Below are positions 53,563 through 64,000 of a stretch of 64,000 nucleotides of DNA, piece by piece (the stretch's first letter is position 1; each line of letters opens with the position of its first letter). The DNA is taken from positions 2,387,521 through 2,451,520 of the forward strand of contig OZ025284.1 of NCBI GenBank assembly GCA_964019165.1. The letters run 5' to 3'. This stretch comes from Mastigias papua. Its lineage: Eukaryota; Cnidaria; Scyphozoa; Rhizostomeae; Mastigiidae. Below the pieces are notes generated by a model, which was not told where the DNA came from, did no database searches, and worked only from the letters and a program-made list of their open reading frames with translations. Made by a program: the position numbers and the translations under genes.

Positions 53563-54824
53563 TGTACGTCAAGAATTCTTGCATGTTTCGCCTTTCTATG
53601 CTGTCATATTTAGACACTACTTACTTGTTGGTTTTGACAGAAATCCTAAAACGGCAAAACCAAAAGGATACCTCGGTTTGCCTAAATGGAATCTCTTCCA
53701 TGATTTTGCAGACGGGGCAATCGGAATAGGAATGTCCTGGTTGGAAAAATTTTGAAAATCAATTAGCAGGGAGATGTCTGTAAAGCACCAAAGTATTACT
53801 TAAGATAATATTAAGGCTTAATATTTCTGGATTTTACGAACAATTCAGGGCTCAACCTTGAGCATGACATGAATATCATCTGCATTTTAGGTTCTTAAAA
53901 GGCTAAAGAAGTTTGATGTTCACTTTATATACGTGGTTGAAGTAGTGTCAAAGTTAGGACCTTTTTGCATAATTGTCCTTTCTTCATTCGTATGATGAAG
54001 AAACACAATATAGCAATGACTGGAGCTTTTTCAAGCGAATTTATAGTCTACATCGTCTCTTACAGGCACATTGGAACCAGGGCAAATGTCCTGTCTCCGC
54101 CGGTCTTTTGCAAATGTTGAAGAAGTGTATTTAGAAGGTTGAAATATGTCCTTTACCTGGAGAATGTTATAAGCTAGGCCCTAGTAAAACTACAGTCCCC
54201 CTCTGCACTTGTTTTGAACCAATCAAATTTTTTTACGCTGACTTACTCTGTTTGCAATAAGGAAATGGAGGTAGCACGCAACTTTGGTATGCTTCGTGGT
54301 GGCCCTTGACATATGCGGTGTGGTATAAATGCCCCACACGTAGATCCTGTGTCCCTCCGCCTTCCAAATTCTCCCTAAGTCTCTGGTCACCCAAGACTAA
54401 TTTAAGGGAATATTCACTAAAGTATCAAGAGGAAGGGGTGGAAGCAAGTGAAAACATAACCCCAAAAATTGTCCCCCAGCAGAACGTGCAAAGATTATTT
54501 GGATCCCGAAACTAGCATACTTCGAAATTTCAGACCCCAGCTCAATTATTTCCAACCAGATCTCCCCAATACTTAATGAATGCTCTCTGAGAATACTGTT
54601 AGGCACGAAATCAAGCATTTTTAAGAGAGAGCTTGATGTATCTTATAGAGAGAGTACGTATCGCCGCCCGTTTACGCCAGCGAACCTCTTTGCTTATTTT
54701 ATGCATTGCCTAGCTTTCATAACAACTAAGCTTTGTTATGCAGTGCATTGGGCTATAGAGGTTTACTGACCTTTAACAAAAGTCATTTTATCATAAAGCC
54801 AATCGACCTCAGGCGCACAACAAA

Positions 54825-55093
54825 ATTTTTTAGGACAGGGGTCTAATCCACAAAGAAAGGCACTCAAACAAGGAAGATATAACTTGGAATAACACTTTTC
54901 AGATTTAGAAGTGGAAGAAATATTGCGGAATTTTCATTACTACGTTACTTTCAAATTTAACGATAATTGTAAGCAGACCTACCTAACAAAAATACAATCA
55001 ACAGTTTCAAATTCTTCCAGGAAAGGGGGGACTTTTATCTTACTGAGGAAAAGGGCAGCAGGATTCTAGACTCCCAAGGACCCCATAGTTACA
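54825..55093. repeat. Dispersed repeat, copy 2 (pairs with 18975-19250)
   Basis: Diverged match to 18975-19250 over its whole length in the same orientation. Key blocks are CACAAAGAAAGG, CTTTTCAGATTTAGAAGTGG, CTACGTTACTTTCAAA, TCTTCCAGGAAAGG and GAGGAAAAGGGCAGCAGG. No terminal repeats or coding potential were seen, so the element class is unknown. Confidence 0.7.
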
Positions 55094-55627
55094 AGTTTTG
55101 ACCCAAACAACAAACAAAATCTTTATTAATGTGTCTAAAGAATCTTTAGGGTACAAGCTAATTGAGGACACAACGGAAAAGTAAAGAAAATTAACTTAAA
55201 TTAAAAAATAAAAAGGTACAATCAATACAATTAACAAATAAGTAACACCATACCCTGTAGATTAGATGAGCTTCCCCTAGCTAAGTCCGATTAGGATTCC
55301 AATGGACAGATGCTCTCAGAAACAAAAATTAAGCCTTTGTCAAAATATACAATCTGAATTCAGATTTATGCTGTTTTTATAGCATCAAACTTGGAAAAGT
55401 GAGTACGACATGAGTTGTTGTAAATAGGGCAGGGCAGCTACAGAAAATTAACCATTTTGCATTGTCCGTATGATATCAATAATAACTCTGATCATAATTC
55501 ACTTGACATGATGCTAGCTCCGAACAACCTTTAATACTCTGCTAAGTCTCTCTTACTCGTACACTCTGAACACTCCACATTGTTGCTTTCGAATATAAAG
55601 AAGAATCGCAAATCATGTTCATGTTTC

Positions 55628-55775
55628 TTTTTAATAAGGAACCTAGCTTGTAATCTAGTTCTTCACTTTCCTTATTTTGATCCTCTTTTGATCCATATTT
55701 ACTATGTTTGATCACATTGTATTACTAAAAACTCCTTATTAGTTCCTTAATTTTAGCTGCACATTTGGTATTATA
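55628..55775. mobile_element. Left-end fragment of the GTTCCTTA-family element
   Basis: Starts with a decayed left TIR (TTTTTAATAAGGAACCTAGCT) and continues through TCTAGTTCT..TTCCTTATTTT and TTAGTTCCTTAATTTTAGCTGCACAT, matching the left third of 44554-45007 with many changes. An unrelated foldback element follows. Confidence 0.7.
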
Positions 55776-55832
55776 TAGGCTATGCTTATACGAGCAAAGT
55801 TGGATCGGGTCTAAACAGGATCGGGTCTAGCA

Positions 55833-56178
55833 GATCCAGTTTTGGTACGGATAGGCTTTGCGTTTACACGACGCTTTTTGATCTGATCCAGTTTTGGTAC
55901 GGATAGGCTTTGCGTTTACACGACGCTTTTTGATCTGAGCCACTTTTTTGTTTGATTAACTACGCATGCATTTTTGCCTCTGATTACAAAAATTACCTTA
56001 CTTTTTGAGTCACCGTCTACACGATACAAATCAGATCGGCTCTAAAACGGATCTACTTTGAACTGGATCTTCTTTGAAAGTGGCCCGGAAGTAGATCGGA
56101 TAATGAACCAGAACTGGATCGGATCCACAAGAGCTCGTGTAAACGCAAGGCCTATCCGTACCAAAGGTAGATTGGTCC
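55833..56178. mobile_element. Inverted-repeat element with a 52-bp tandem duplication in one arm
   Basis: GGTACGGATAGGCTTTGCGT near 55842 is inverted at about 56145-56165 (ACGCAAGGCCTATCCGTACC). The left arm contains two successive copies of a 52-bp unit (starting near 55833 and 55885) that begins GATCCAGTTTTGGTACGGAT. The right arm has one. GATCGG-type motifs recur throughout. Confidence 0.7.
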
Positions 56179-56513
56179 AGGCACGCCTGCCCACACCGAG
56201 GGCAGGGGGGCAAGGTTCCTATTGAGGGCACATTATAAGCATTTTTGTACTAAAATAATTAAGTCCTTGGAAAGGGCAGGAGAGGTAGCTGCCCCCCTGC
56301 CCCCCCAGCGTAGGCGTCCCTGTAAGCAATCAGCATTGGTACAAAACATCGTAAGTTTAATCGAATCGCTCCATGGCAATCTGCTACAACTGGTAATTCA
56401 TGTTAATTTGATTGCAATGAATAGAAATAGATTCCTAATGCTCAGTTGGTTCCAGTGATGAAAATATCATAAATTCAAAAGTTATTTAGGGATTGATGAT
56501 ACATAATCAAACT

Positions 56514-56610
56514 TAGCCTTAGCATGTGTGGTCAGAATCCCGCATGATCATTGGTCAATTAGGTTGGGAGAAAATAGACCTGACAGGATTCTCAAACATT
56601 TGGTGGCTAT
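56514..56610. mobile_element. Half copy of the 11588-11780 foldback element
   Basis: Matches the loop and right arm of the 11588 element (TGTGGTCAGAATCC, GCATGATCATTGGTCAATTA, GGAGAAAATAGACCTGACAG, TCAAACATTTGGTGGCTA). The left arm is missing, so it no longer folds back. Confidence 0.82.
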
Positions 56611-58478
56611 GTTGCATTGATGTGTTTTTTCCCAGTTGACTTCCTGCTTTTGGAAAGAGCAGCTATTTTGTTTAGCTTTCGTGGTTACAAGTAAATTTAC
56701 ACCCCTTCATTTCACTTTGCAATGTGCTTCCCTGATCAAGTAGGCAGAAATCTTAAACCCGTCTTTTACATATCTCTTTCGAATGGCAAATCTGTGCTTC
56801 TTATACAAGAAGGGACAAACATGAACTTGCCCAAGCTGGCGGACAAGAGTCATTAATTCTCTTTGAAAAGGATGGCCATAATTTTTGTTCTAATAACCTC
56901 GTATCCTTGAGCTAGCCCTCAACGTTGAAAGCAATATCCGCTTGGTAGCATGTGTTTTGAAGCAGAACAACATAAGACAACCAACATAAGACAAGGTTTT
57001 CCTTCAGCAAAGCTCCTACAAGTACTTCTATTGTACTCTGGAGAGCTTATTCTGTATCCAGTACGCCCCTGGGTGCATGGTTTAAACTTCTCTTCGTGAA
57101 AACAGTTTAGATAATCAGAATGCACTTAGCTAAAGACAACCAGCCATGCTATTCAATCACAGCAAGGCCTGACGACCTTTTCTTCTTTATAGTCCTTCTT
57201 CCTTTTGGTCCCAAGCTGCAAGTTGTATAAACATTAACTTGGCTGCTCTATAGAAACGGTTGTACGGATTATATCTGACTGAGGAGGTTACAGGGCAGTA
57301 GTTCGCTATCTAAATTCGACCATATCCAAGGGTTTAGTGAATCAGTCGCAGAGGGTTGGGGGAGGTCTAGACACTCACCTGATCAATGTGGTTAACAATT
57401 TGTGAACTAATATAATCTACATGATGAATTTGAATGTCATATTTTATTTTTCCACTTAAAAATGGTTCGGTGAATTCCCATATAGAACTGGTGGGGTTCA
57501 GTACTTCGAAATATCATCGAAAAAAGCTCAACACACAGGTACAAGACAGCAATGTGCCAGCAGGGGGCGTGGCTTCTCAAGCCTCCCCCAAGTCCATGGA
57601 TTTTCTTAAGGAAGTTGGTCATGCTAAAAGCAAGATATTTGCAATATCAATAAAAAAGAGCTGAGATTGATCAACAATGGTCAAGAGAGTGAATGAATTA
57701 TAAGTTGACTTGTGCTAAACTTTTCCACTATAGTGCACGCTACATTTTCTGGTGTATGAATGTTTTTAGTAACTGTCAACTTTCTTTCGTTTCACTCTGG
57801 ATATAAAGTTGATGGTCAAACAAAAAATAGTAGGTCAACTTTTTCTGAACGATCCCCACAAGCTAAATTGCTTGAGCTCATCTCTGGAACAAATAGTACC
57901 GTCAAGAGGGGGTGGCTAGTGTAAACTTCTGGGGTCCGGACCCTGATAAGGGCCAAGAAAAAATGCTGCTAATGCTACTACGATCAATATACCTGATGGA
58001 AATATTTATCATATTTTTATATGTAGACTCTAGTTAATATTTTCCCAAGAATTTTGTGTCCTCTTTATTGTAACTTAATTGTAAATTTTTCTTAGATTTG
58101 TATCTAAGCATTATATTATCCTGTAAACTTTTAGTCAGGGGATGTTTGATAAAGAAGGCACACTATCTCATAAAACATAAAGTCAGCACGGTTGCAAAGC
58201 TTTAAGGCTGATTACAATTTGAGGCCACAAAGCCCCGTTTTGCTTCTAACCCCGGAGCCTGAGCTGGCTCTGGACGGCTCTTGGAAGAGGGGACAACACC
58301 AAATGTTGTGCTTTGCTCACTGAGATCAGTGACCGCCAAATCTGGGATCGAGGCGGAGTATTAACGAGGCTTCCATGTCAACCTGCCTGGGTCTGGGACG
58401 CAAACAGTAGCGGACGAAAACTGACAAATAACAGGTTGGTCCTGTTGGCTATAGACTGAAAACCGAAAACACTTCAAC
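56611..58478. other. Spacer before the aminotransferase gene
   Basis: No exon or repeat family recognised. The last part (about 58300-58478), less AT-rich, probably holds the aminotransferase promoter and 5'UTR. Confidence 0.45.
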
Positions 58479-59850
58479 ATGTCCGTATTCAAAGACCTTG
58501 AGATGGCCCCTCCTGATGCAATTTTTGGCTTGCAACAGCAGTTTGTGGCTGATACACATCCACAGAAAGTCAATCTTGTAATGGGTGGTAAGTAGGTTTA
58601 AGCCTTGAGCTGGTGTTTTCCAAATCGAATGTCAACCGAAAGTGTCATGTTAGGAAGCCAAACAAGGGGTGCAATGCATAAAAATGTAGGCATATGATCA
58701 CACGAGAATTAGATACTAAATTTCTTCGAAATATTCCACTATATATGTCCATGCACAGCAGTGGAGTCAGGTATCTTCAATCGAACTTAATCCACCTAGA
58801 TTATGTAACGGTACGCAAGAGTATTTAAAATGCTACATTCATCTGTCAAACTCCACAACTTTGAAATTTCACGATAAATATATGGGAATGATATATACAG
58901 TTGTCCTTAAGAATTCACCAAGTTCTGCTACCTTTTTAAGAAATTGCCTAAAAATGTTGGTGATTTCTCTCTTCTCCCCTCTTTACTTAAATTTTATTCT
59001 TCCTCCCTTACCAGTACCCAGTTGCATATTACATTTTCTATGGACATGTACATTATAATGCTCCAAACTAAGGCCAAGCAATTACAGCCTTGTTGTCATA
59101 ATGTCTAAGGGGATAAACCAATGCTGTGTATTGCAGGCAAAGTCATATGTCAACCATTAGACCAATGAAGGGAAATTTATAAATTCACATGGAATTGTAT
59201 GTATTGCATGAATGATGTCATAATCAAATGTAAACATATCATGTACCAAGCTCCATCACTAAACACAGGCATCCAAAATTTGAAAGCATTTATGTTGCCT
59301 TTTTGATTTCATCAAGTTCGGGAATGTTGGGCAATGGCATATGCTGTAGTTCAATATCATTATTTGTACCTTGATCTCAAATCACATTGAAAAATTGATG
59401 TTTGTTCCACAAGTGATGACCTAACCATACCTGAGTATATTTTGTATTTTGGGACATGGCCTACTACTTGTAGTAATAGTGGAAAAGATAGCATAGATTT
59501 TCATTCCATCTTCAGTTTATAGTGGCGAGGATGTACTACCATATTGTATGCCAGTAGTGATAGATTTTTGCATTCTGTCTTCAGTTTATCGTGGTGAGGA
59601 TGGACTACCATATTGTTTGCCAGTGGTTGCAAGTGTTGAGAGAGCTATGGCACAGGACAAAACTTTGAACCATGAGTATTTGCCTATTACTGGGATGAAA
59701 GACCTCTGTGAAGCAGCCACTAAGCTGGCCTTGGGAAAGGAGAGCTCTGTGATAACACAGAATAGAGTGAGTTAATTGCGTTAACATCATTTTTCAACGT
59801 TATGTTAAAAATGATTGTTGTATCAAGTTCATCAGATGCCTTTACATCCA

Positions 59851-59931
<81 letters not shown>

Positions 59932-62900
59932 AAACCACAAATATACTATCCTTTAAGTAAACGTTTCGATCAGAATCTTCATCAGTACTGATGAAGATTC
60001 TGATTGAAACGTTTACTTAAAGGATAGTATATTTGTGGTTTATTCTATTTATGTAATTTATATACATTGTGGATGCGGCTTAGGTTTAGTTTGTATATAT
60101 ATATATATATTGATTTGTCCAAAGCAACATGTAGAGGTTTTACACCATGCAGAGGTTTTGTTAATTGTTTTCTCAGTCCTGCACATTTCTTTTTACAAAA
60201 ATATGGTCTATTGATCAGTAATTCTTGGCTTTTAGAAGGTTTAAAAAGTTCATTACTGTACTTCATAATGTATGCTGTTTTCACGTAATGCAAAATTAGC
60301 TGTAGATGTTTTTCACAAGAGCAACTGTTTGTCATATGATTAGGTGGTATCTCACAAGGCTGTTCTGTGGTTGTATTGAAGTTACCCATTTGCTCCCATA
60401 TTTAAGATGGAGTGGAAATTGCTTATTTGATCCTAGACCCATCAGATATTCAGTTCTTTGAAGTAATTACAGAATAGTATAACTAAATTTGTTTGGCACA
60501 ATTGAATAGCTTAGCAGATTTGATGTGCTGTTTGTAGGTCATTTTAAACAAATGTATCCCTAAGCTCTAGCACCCCCTTCTGGGGATTCATAGATAACCC
60601 TGTAATTGAATATTATTTGCTTCAGGTCTGTGCAGTTCAAAGTTTATCAGGAACTGGTGGATGCCGCTTAGCTATTCAATTTTGTTGTGCTCTCTATCCA
60701 TCTAAAACTATCTTTATTTCTAAGCCTACATGGGGTAAGTTGATCCTACAATATCAGTTTCAGGTGCACTTTCTCTCATTTCACTGCAAGGCAACTATTG
60801 ATCTTATTTCTTACTTCCTTAGCACATTTTTCAGTATTAGGTATATTTGAGATGGTAGGCTGTTCTTTTGTACCTTATCATACCAGAATTTGTTACCAAT
60901 GCAACATATTATTGTAGTGAAATGAAAATCCTAGCTGATAAGGTTGGCCCAATGCTATGTCATGCACTCACCTTCTTTTTGCTTATATGTGTATTTTTCT
61001 GAGCAAGCAGAATTATTGAAATGCAGTAGGACTTACCCAGAAGAAATCCATCAAACTATGGGACAGAGTTTGAAGGCAATCATGCATTGAGTTGACTTTG
61101 ACTTGCTGTTTAATAGAAAATTAAGGCCAATGAGATTCAAAACAAAACTTCTTGTGTAGATTGTTAACCAACATTTAATTCAAGGCAGAATAGAAATATT
61201 TAAAGAAAATTGCATGGACACGGCTACTTTCATCAAATAATGCAGAATGGTGAAAATATGGAAATTGACTTTGGTAGCTTAGGAGGAGAATAAATGGAGC
61301 ATGAACTCACAGCTTCATAGGTACCTACCTGCTATACTGACGCAGCAGATTCCTTTATGCAAGCTAACTGATCCCATTAAGCACCTTATCAGTAATATAA
61401 TGTATGCTAATGGTGCAGGATAGAGGTGGCAGATGCCCCCATATTATTTCCCCAATACATTAAGTGCAAAAATGTTCGGCGTGAAAAACTTTCGGACAAC
61501 GATTTGTCGAAAAGTTGTTTGTTGTTTGTATGAGATTAAGAGTTGTCCCAAAACTTGTCATGCCGAAAGTTTTTGCACATTCTATGCAAGCATAGTGCTT
61601 GTTGAACTAAAATTAGGATATTGAACAGTCAAGAAACAGCCCGAAAAAGAAACAATCCGAAAATAATGGTTGTGCTTGGGTTTACGTTCTGGGAAACCTA
61701 ACAGATCATCTTTGTAGCCCTGAAACTTAAAGTAAATGGCTGCAAAAGAGTTTTGGAGAAAATATTCTAAGAGTGGCATACAACAGAAATATATTTCGAA
61801 GTAAAAAGAGGGAGGGGGTATTTAGGAAGTCCCATTGAAGAGCCGTCTATGATGAAGCCGGTGGGCGTTAGGGATTTTTCCTTTTCGCTGTATTTTGGAG
61901 ATTTTAAACTCGAAAAGGAATTTCATTCTTGAAGCTTGCTAGTTTTAATACATATTTATTTGTTATTTATTTATTTGTTGTATTTTTAGTCAGTTCAATA
62001 CTGAGTGCTTCGTACTGTAGTACAATTGTTGGTTGTCAGAGCTTCTTAGGAGTTTTTCATGAGTTGAATCACAGTCTTAAAATCAACAACTGGACGTATA
62101 TAGGTTTCATCATTGACAAATTTGGTCAGCCTTTGTCCGAAATATCCTATATTTGTCCCAAAATATTTTCGCCGAAGTTTATTGTCTAAAGTTGTATTCG
62201 CTGAAAATTTTTGTTGTTAATGTATGCAGATATGTAGTAGCCATGCAATATTCTGTTCCAAGTTATGAAAGCTCCACTTATTTTCTCAAAGCAGTTTTAA
62301 AAGACCCCGATTTCAAATGGAGGGCATCCGGAGGGCCTAAGTGCATTGTTGTGGATTTAGCGATATCATATACGGGAATAGTCCTAAAAATTTGAAAACA
62401 TTTCTGCATTCCTGCCATAAGCAGTTGCAAAAACTTTTGCAACCTGATTGGCAAGGAATAGCTGAAGTGACAAGCATGTTTAAGCAATAAATCCGTTTTG
62501 CTTCTATCATAGCTTCTTTATAGCTGTGCTGTTACCAAGTCTCCATTTTGCTTTTATTTCTTCCTAATTGTGTTTATCCGTCTGTTATTTTTAAATGATT
62601 TTTGAGTGTTTTGCTAAATTAGTACAACATTGATGGGTTTTTCTGTTTTATTCCTTTTGTAGGCAATCACCGCAAGTTATCATTGCATTCTGGATATCAA
62701 GATATCAGAGAGTATAGATATTATGATCCAAAGACCAACGGTTTAGATCTTGATGGGATGATCAATGATTTACGGGTTTGCAAGTTTATTTTTGTGTTCA
62801 TGCTTGTTTTCATATGGTTAGCCAGATGTCCTACTTAAGGTAGGACATTCTTGACTTTGAGTTCTTTTTCCTTGCATATATATTATTGTGGTATTACTGA

Positions 62901-63744
62901 TATCTGACATACCATCACTTGTAAATCTAAGTATATTTTATGCATTTTTATGCTTCGACTTCTCATTAAGTTTGTTTACGTTAGGCTGAATATGACAGCA
63001 AATTTTAGAAAATTGTCCTTCTGTTTGGGCACCTGCAAATGGCCGTCCTGCTATCAAAAGTCAGCTTGATTTACATTTCATGAAACTAGGTATTAGGGAT
63101 AAATCTTCTGGGAATTTTCAGCTTCAGGGAATTTTTTCAGACCTAGGTTGTGGATAGTTCCTAGTTGTAATTGTGGATAGATTGTGTCACAGAATTCCTG
63201 TACTACCTACGCAACTTTTAATGCAAAGTAGAATAGACGGAAGACTTAGTCAACCAGCGGTTTAGAAGAGGCACTATTAGCAAAACTTTTCATCTTCCAG
63301 GCTTCTTGTTTGGCTTCAGAATAGGTTCTTTTAAATTCCTGTGTTGTATTTGCAAGCAATTTCCAACTGTGAAATAGCATCTCACTCACCCACTTGGCAG
63401 TCAGGTGCTGTTCTTCTGAGAGACATATGTTGCTACATGAATCTTGTTACATAGATTGCCCTTTATTATAAATTGTCGTTCATTGACTAAATGGAGGTAC
63501 TTAGTGCACTGGGTATTTGTTATGACTAAATGGCGTTTTGCTTTTCGAATAATTAACGATATGCATTAGTTTGATTCTTCAATTTACATTATTTTTTATT
63601 TTCCTGTTTATGAAAGAGGAATACTTATCTATCGTTTAGGATGCACCTGATGGCTGCGTGATCCTGCTCCACGCCTGCGCCCATAATCCCACTGGAGTTG
63701 ACCCAAATAATGACCAATGGGCTAGAATTGCTGATGTCATTGAG
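58479..63744 (+). CDS. Aspartate aminotransferase, 5' five exons (partial, runs off right edge)
   Basis: This PLP enzyme interconverts aspartate plus 2-oxoglutarate with oxaloacetate plus glutamate. Exons are 58479-58587, 59585-59766, 60626-60734, 62663-62775 and 63640-63744, with phases 1, 0, 1, 0, 0 at their ends. They encode about 206 residues, roughly half of a typical 400-430 residue enzyme. Motifs in order are [11 protein letters not shown] (8-18), KVNLVMGVYR (30-39), NHEYLPITG, the PLP-phosphate loop SLSGTGG (103-109), SKPTWGNH containing the conserved ring-stacking Trp (133), [15 protein letters not shown] and [12 protein letters not shown] (182-193) with the PLP-O3' asparagine. The lysine that binds PLP lies beyond the window. 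The protein starts only a few residues before the conserved core and has no obvious mitochondrial presequence, so a cytosolic enzyme is likely, although PKPTWGNH-type and YDPKT motifs resemble mitochondrial and plant forms. Exon 2 has a duplicated start (see 59493-59628). Confidence 0.95.
59493..59628 (+). repeat. Tandem duplication of aminotransferase intron 1 end and exon 2 start
   Basis: Two adjacent copies of a 67-69 bp unit each contain a pyrimidine tract, a CTTCAG acceptor and the first codons of exon 2. The upstream copy begins at about 59493 and its acceptor ends at 59515; the downstream copy begins at about 59560 and its acceptor ends at 59584. The acceptors are 69 nt apart, a multiple of three, and the frame is open from the upstream acceptor through to exon 2. 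The downstream copy encodes the expected family residues ([11 protein letters not shown]). The upstream copy encodes a diverged version ([11 protein letters not shown]) followed by FCILSS. Confidence 0.9.
59852..59927. repeat. AT microsatellite
   Basis: AT tract abutting palindrome locus 3 in aminotransferase intron 2. Confidence 0.98.
59928..60045. repeat. Palindrome with hammerhead-like cores on both strands (locus 3)
   Basis: Arms of about 59 bp meet at CAGTACTG, with hardly any loop. Cores lie at 59988-60011 (plus; stem GAT/ATT, loop TCTG) and 59985-59962 (minus; stem GAT/ATC), each between CTGATGA and GAAACG. An AT tract at 59852-59927 abuts the left edge. It lies in intron 2 of the aminotransferase gene. 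Confidence 0.82.
60735..62662. other. Aminotransferase intron 3
   Basis: 1.9-kb intron without a recognised element. Several TTTCGCCGAAAGTTT-like motifs occur around 61480-61580 and 62140-62210, possibly remnants of an unknown repeat. Confidence 0.5.
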
Positions 63745-64000
63745 GTAAGTGGATTTTCAAAAATTTGTTGGAGTTGGGAATCCAGATACCTGAAGTTGGA
63801 AAAATTTTGAATTTTTGAGACTTACAGGTAAAGAGAATCGATATTTGACATCCAACAGAGGGAAAATATGCTAAAATGTCTTCATTTTGTTTGGAAGAAA
63901 CGTCGGCTCTGTGAAAAATGAATTTCCCTCAGAATAAAATTCCAATGAGAGTAAGTCCCATATGCCTTTGGATGCTCAACAGCAGTTGAAAATTTCTTTT

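Noticed and set aside
60045..60389. 114-codon minus-strand frame next to palindrome locus 3
   Set aside because: It contains CKKKC-like residues that might suggest a Penelope-like element fragment, but I cannot recognise a reverse transcriptase or GIY-YIG motif; it may be chance within intron 2.

Overview
The window is AT-rich animal nuclear DNA with intron-bearing genes, canonical GT-AG splice sites, long AT dinucleotide tracts and many small transposons. The profilin sequence, the ciliary gene and the repeat types fit an early-branching ciliated metazoan, most likely a cnidarian (possibly anthozoan). That placement is inference. No bacterial-style genes, operons or CRISPR arrays are present.

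Layout. (1) 2919-18641, minus strand: a type II phosphatidylinositol 4-kinase (PI4K2) in eight located coding exons; its 3' end is uncertain. (2) 19877-44239, minus strand: a 25-exon gene for the cilia- and flagella-associated coiled-coil protein CFAP99, tail-to-head with PI4K2 and about 1.2 kb upstream of it. (3) 49923-50342, plus strand: profilin in a single coding exon, probably preceded by a 5'UTR intron. (4) 58479-63744, plus strand: the first five coding exons of an aspartate aminotransferase that runs off the right edge. I assembled all exons by hand, and every junction checked keeps the reading frame. The genes do unrelated jobs (membrane lipid signalling, cilia, actin dynamics, amino-acid metabolism); nothing suggests a functional cluster.

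Between and inside the genes lie: three copies of a tRNA-derived SINE, two with perfect target-site duplications; a TIR element family with subterminal GTTCCTTA repeats (two full copies, two fragments); a pogo/mariner-like element with a second element nested in it; several foldback elements; two non-LTR retrotransposon C-terminal remnants; and more than ten long AT tracts.

The most striking observations are these. First, three palindromes beside AT tracts carry, on both strands, a hammerhead-ribozyme-like core (CTGATGA, short stem II, GAAAC); stem II changes by compensatory substitutions between loci while the core stays fixed. Second, the start of aminotransferase exon 2 is tandemly duplicated, giving two good splice acceptors 69 nt (23 codons) apart in the same open frame. 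Third, foldback or TIR elements lie within about 20-50 nt of splice sites in both PI4K2 and CFAP99.
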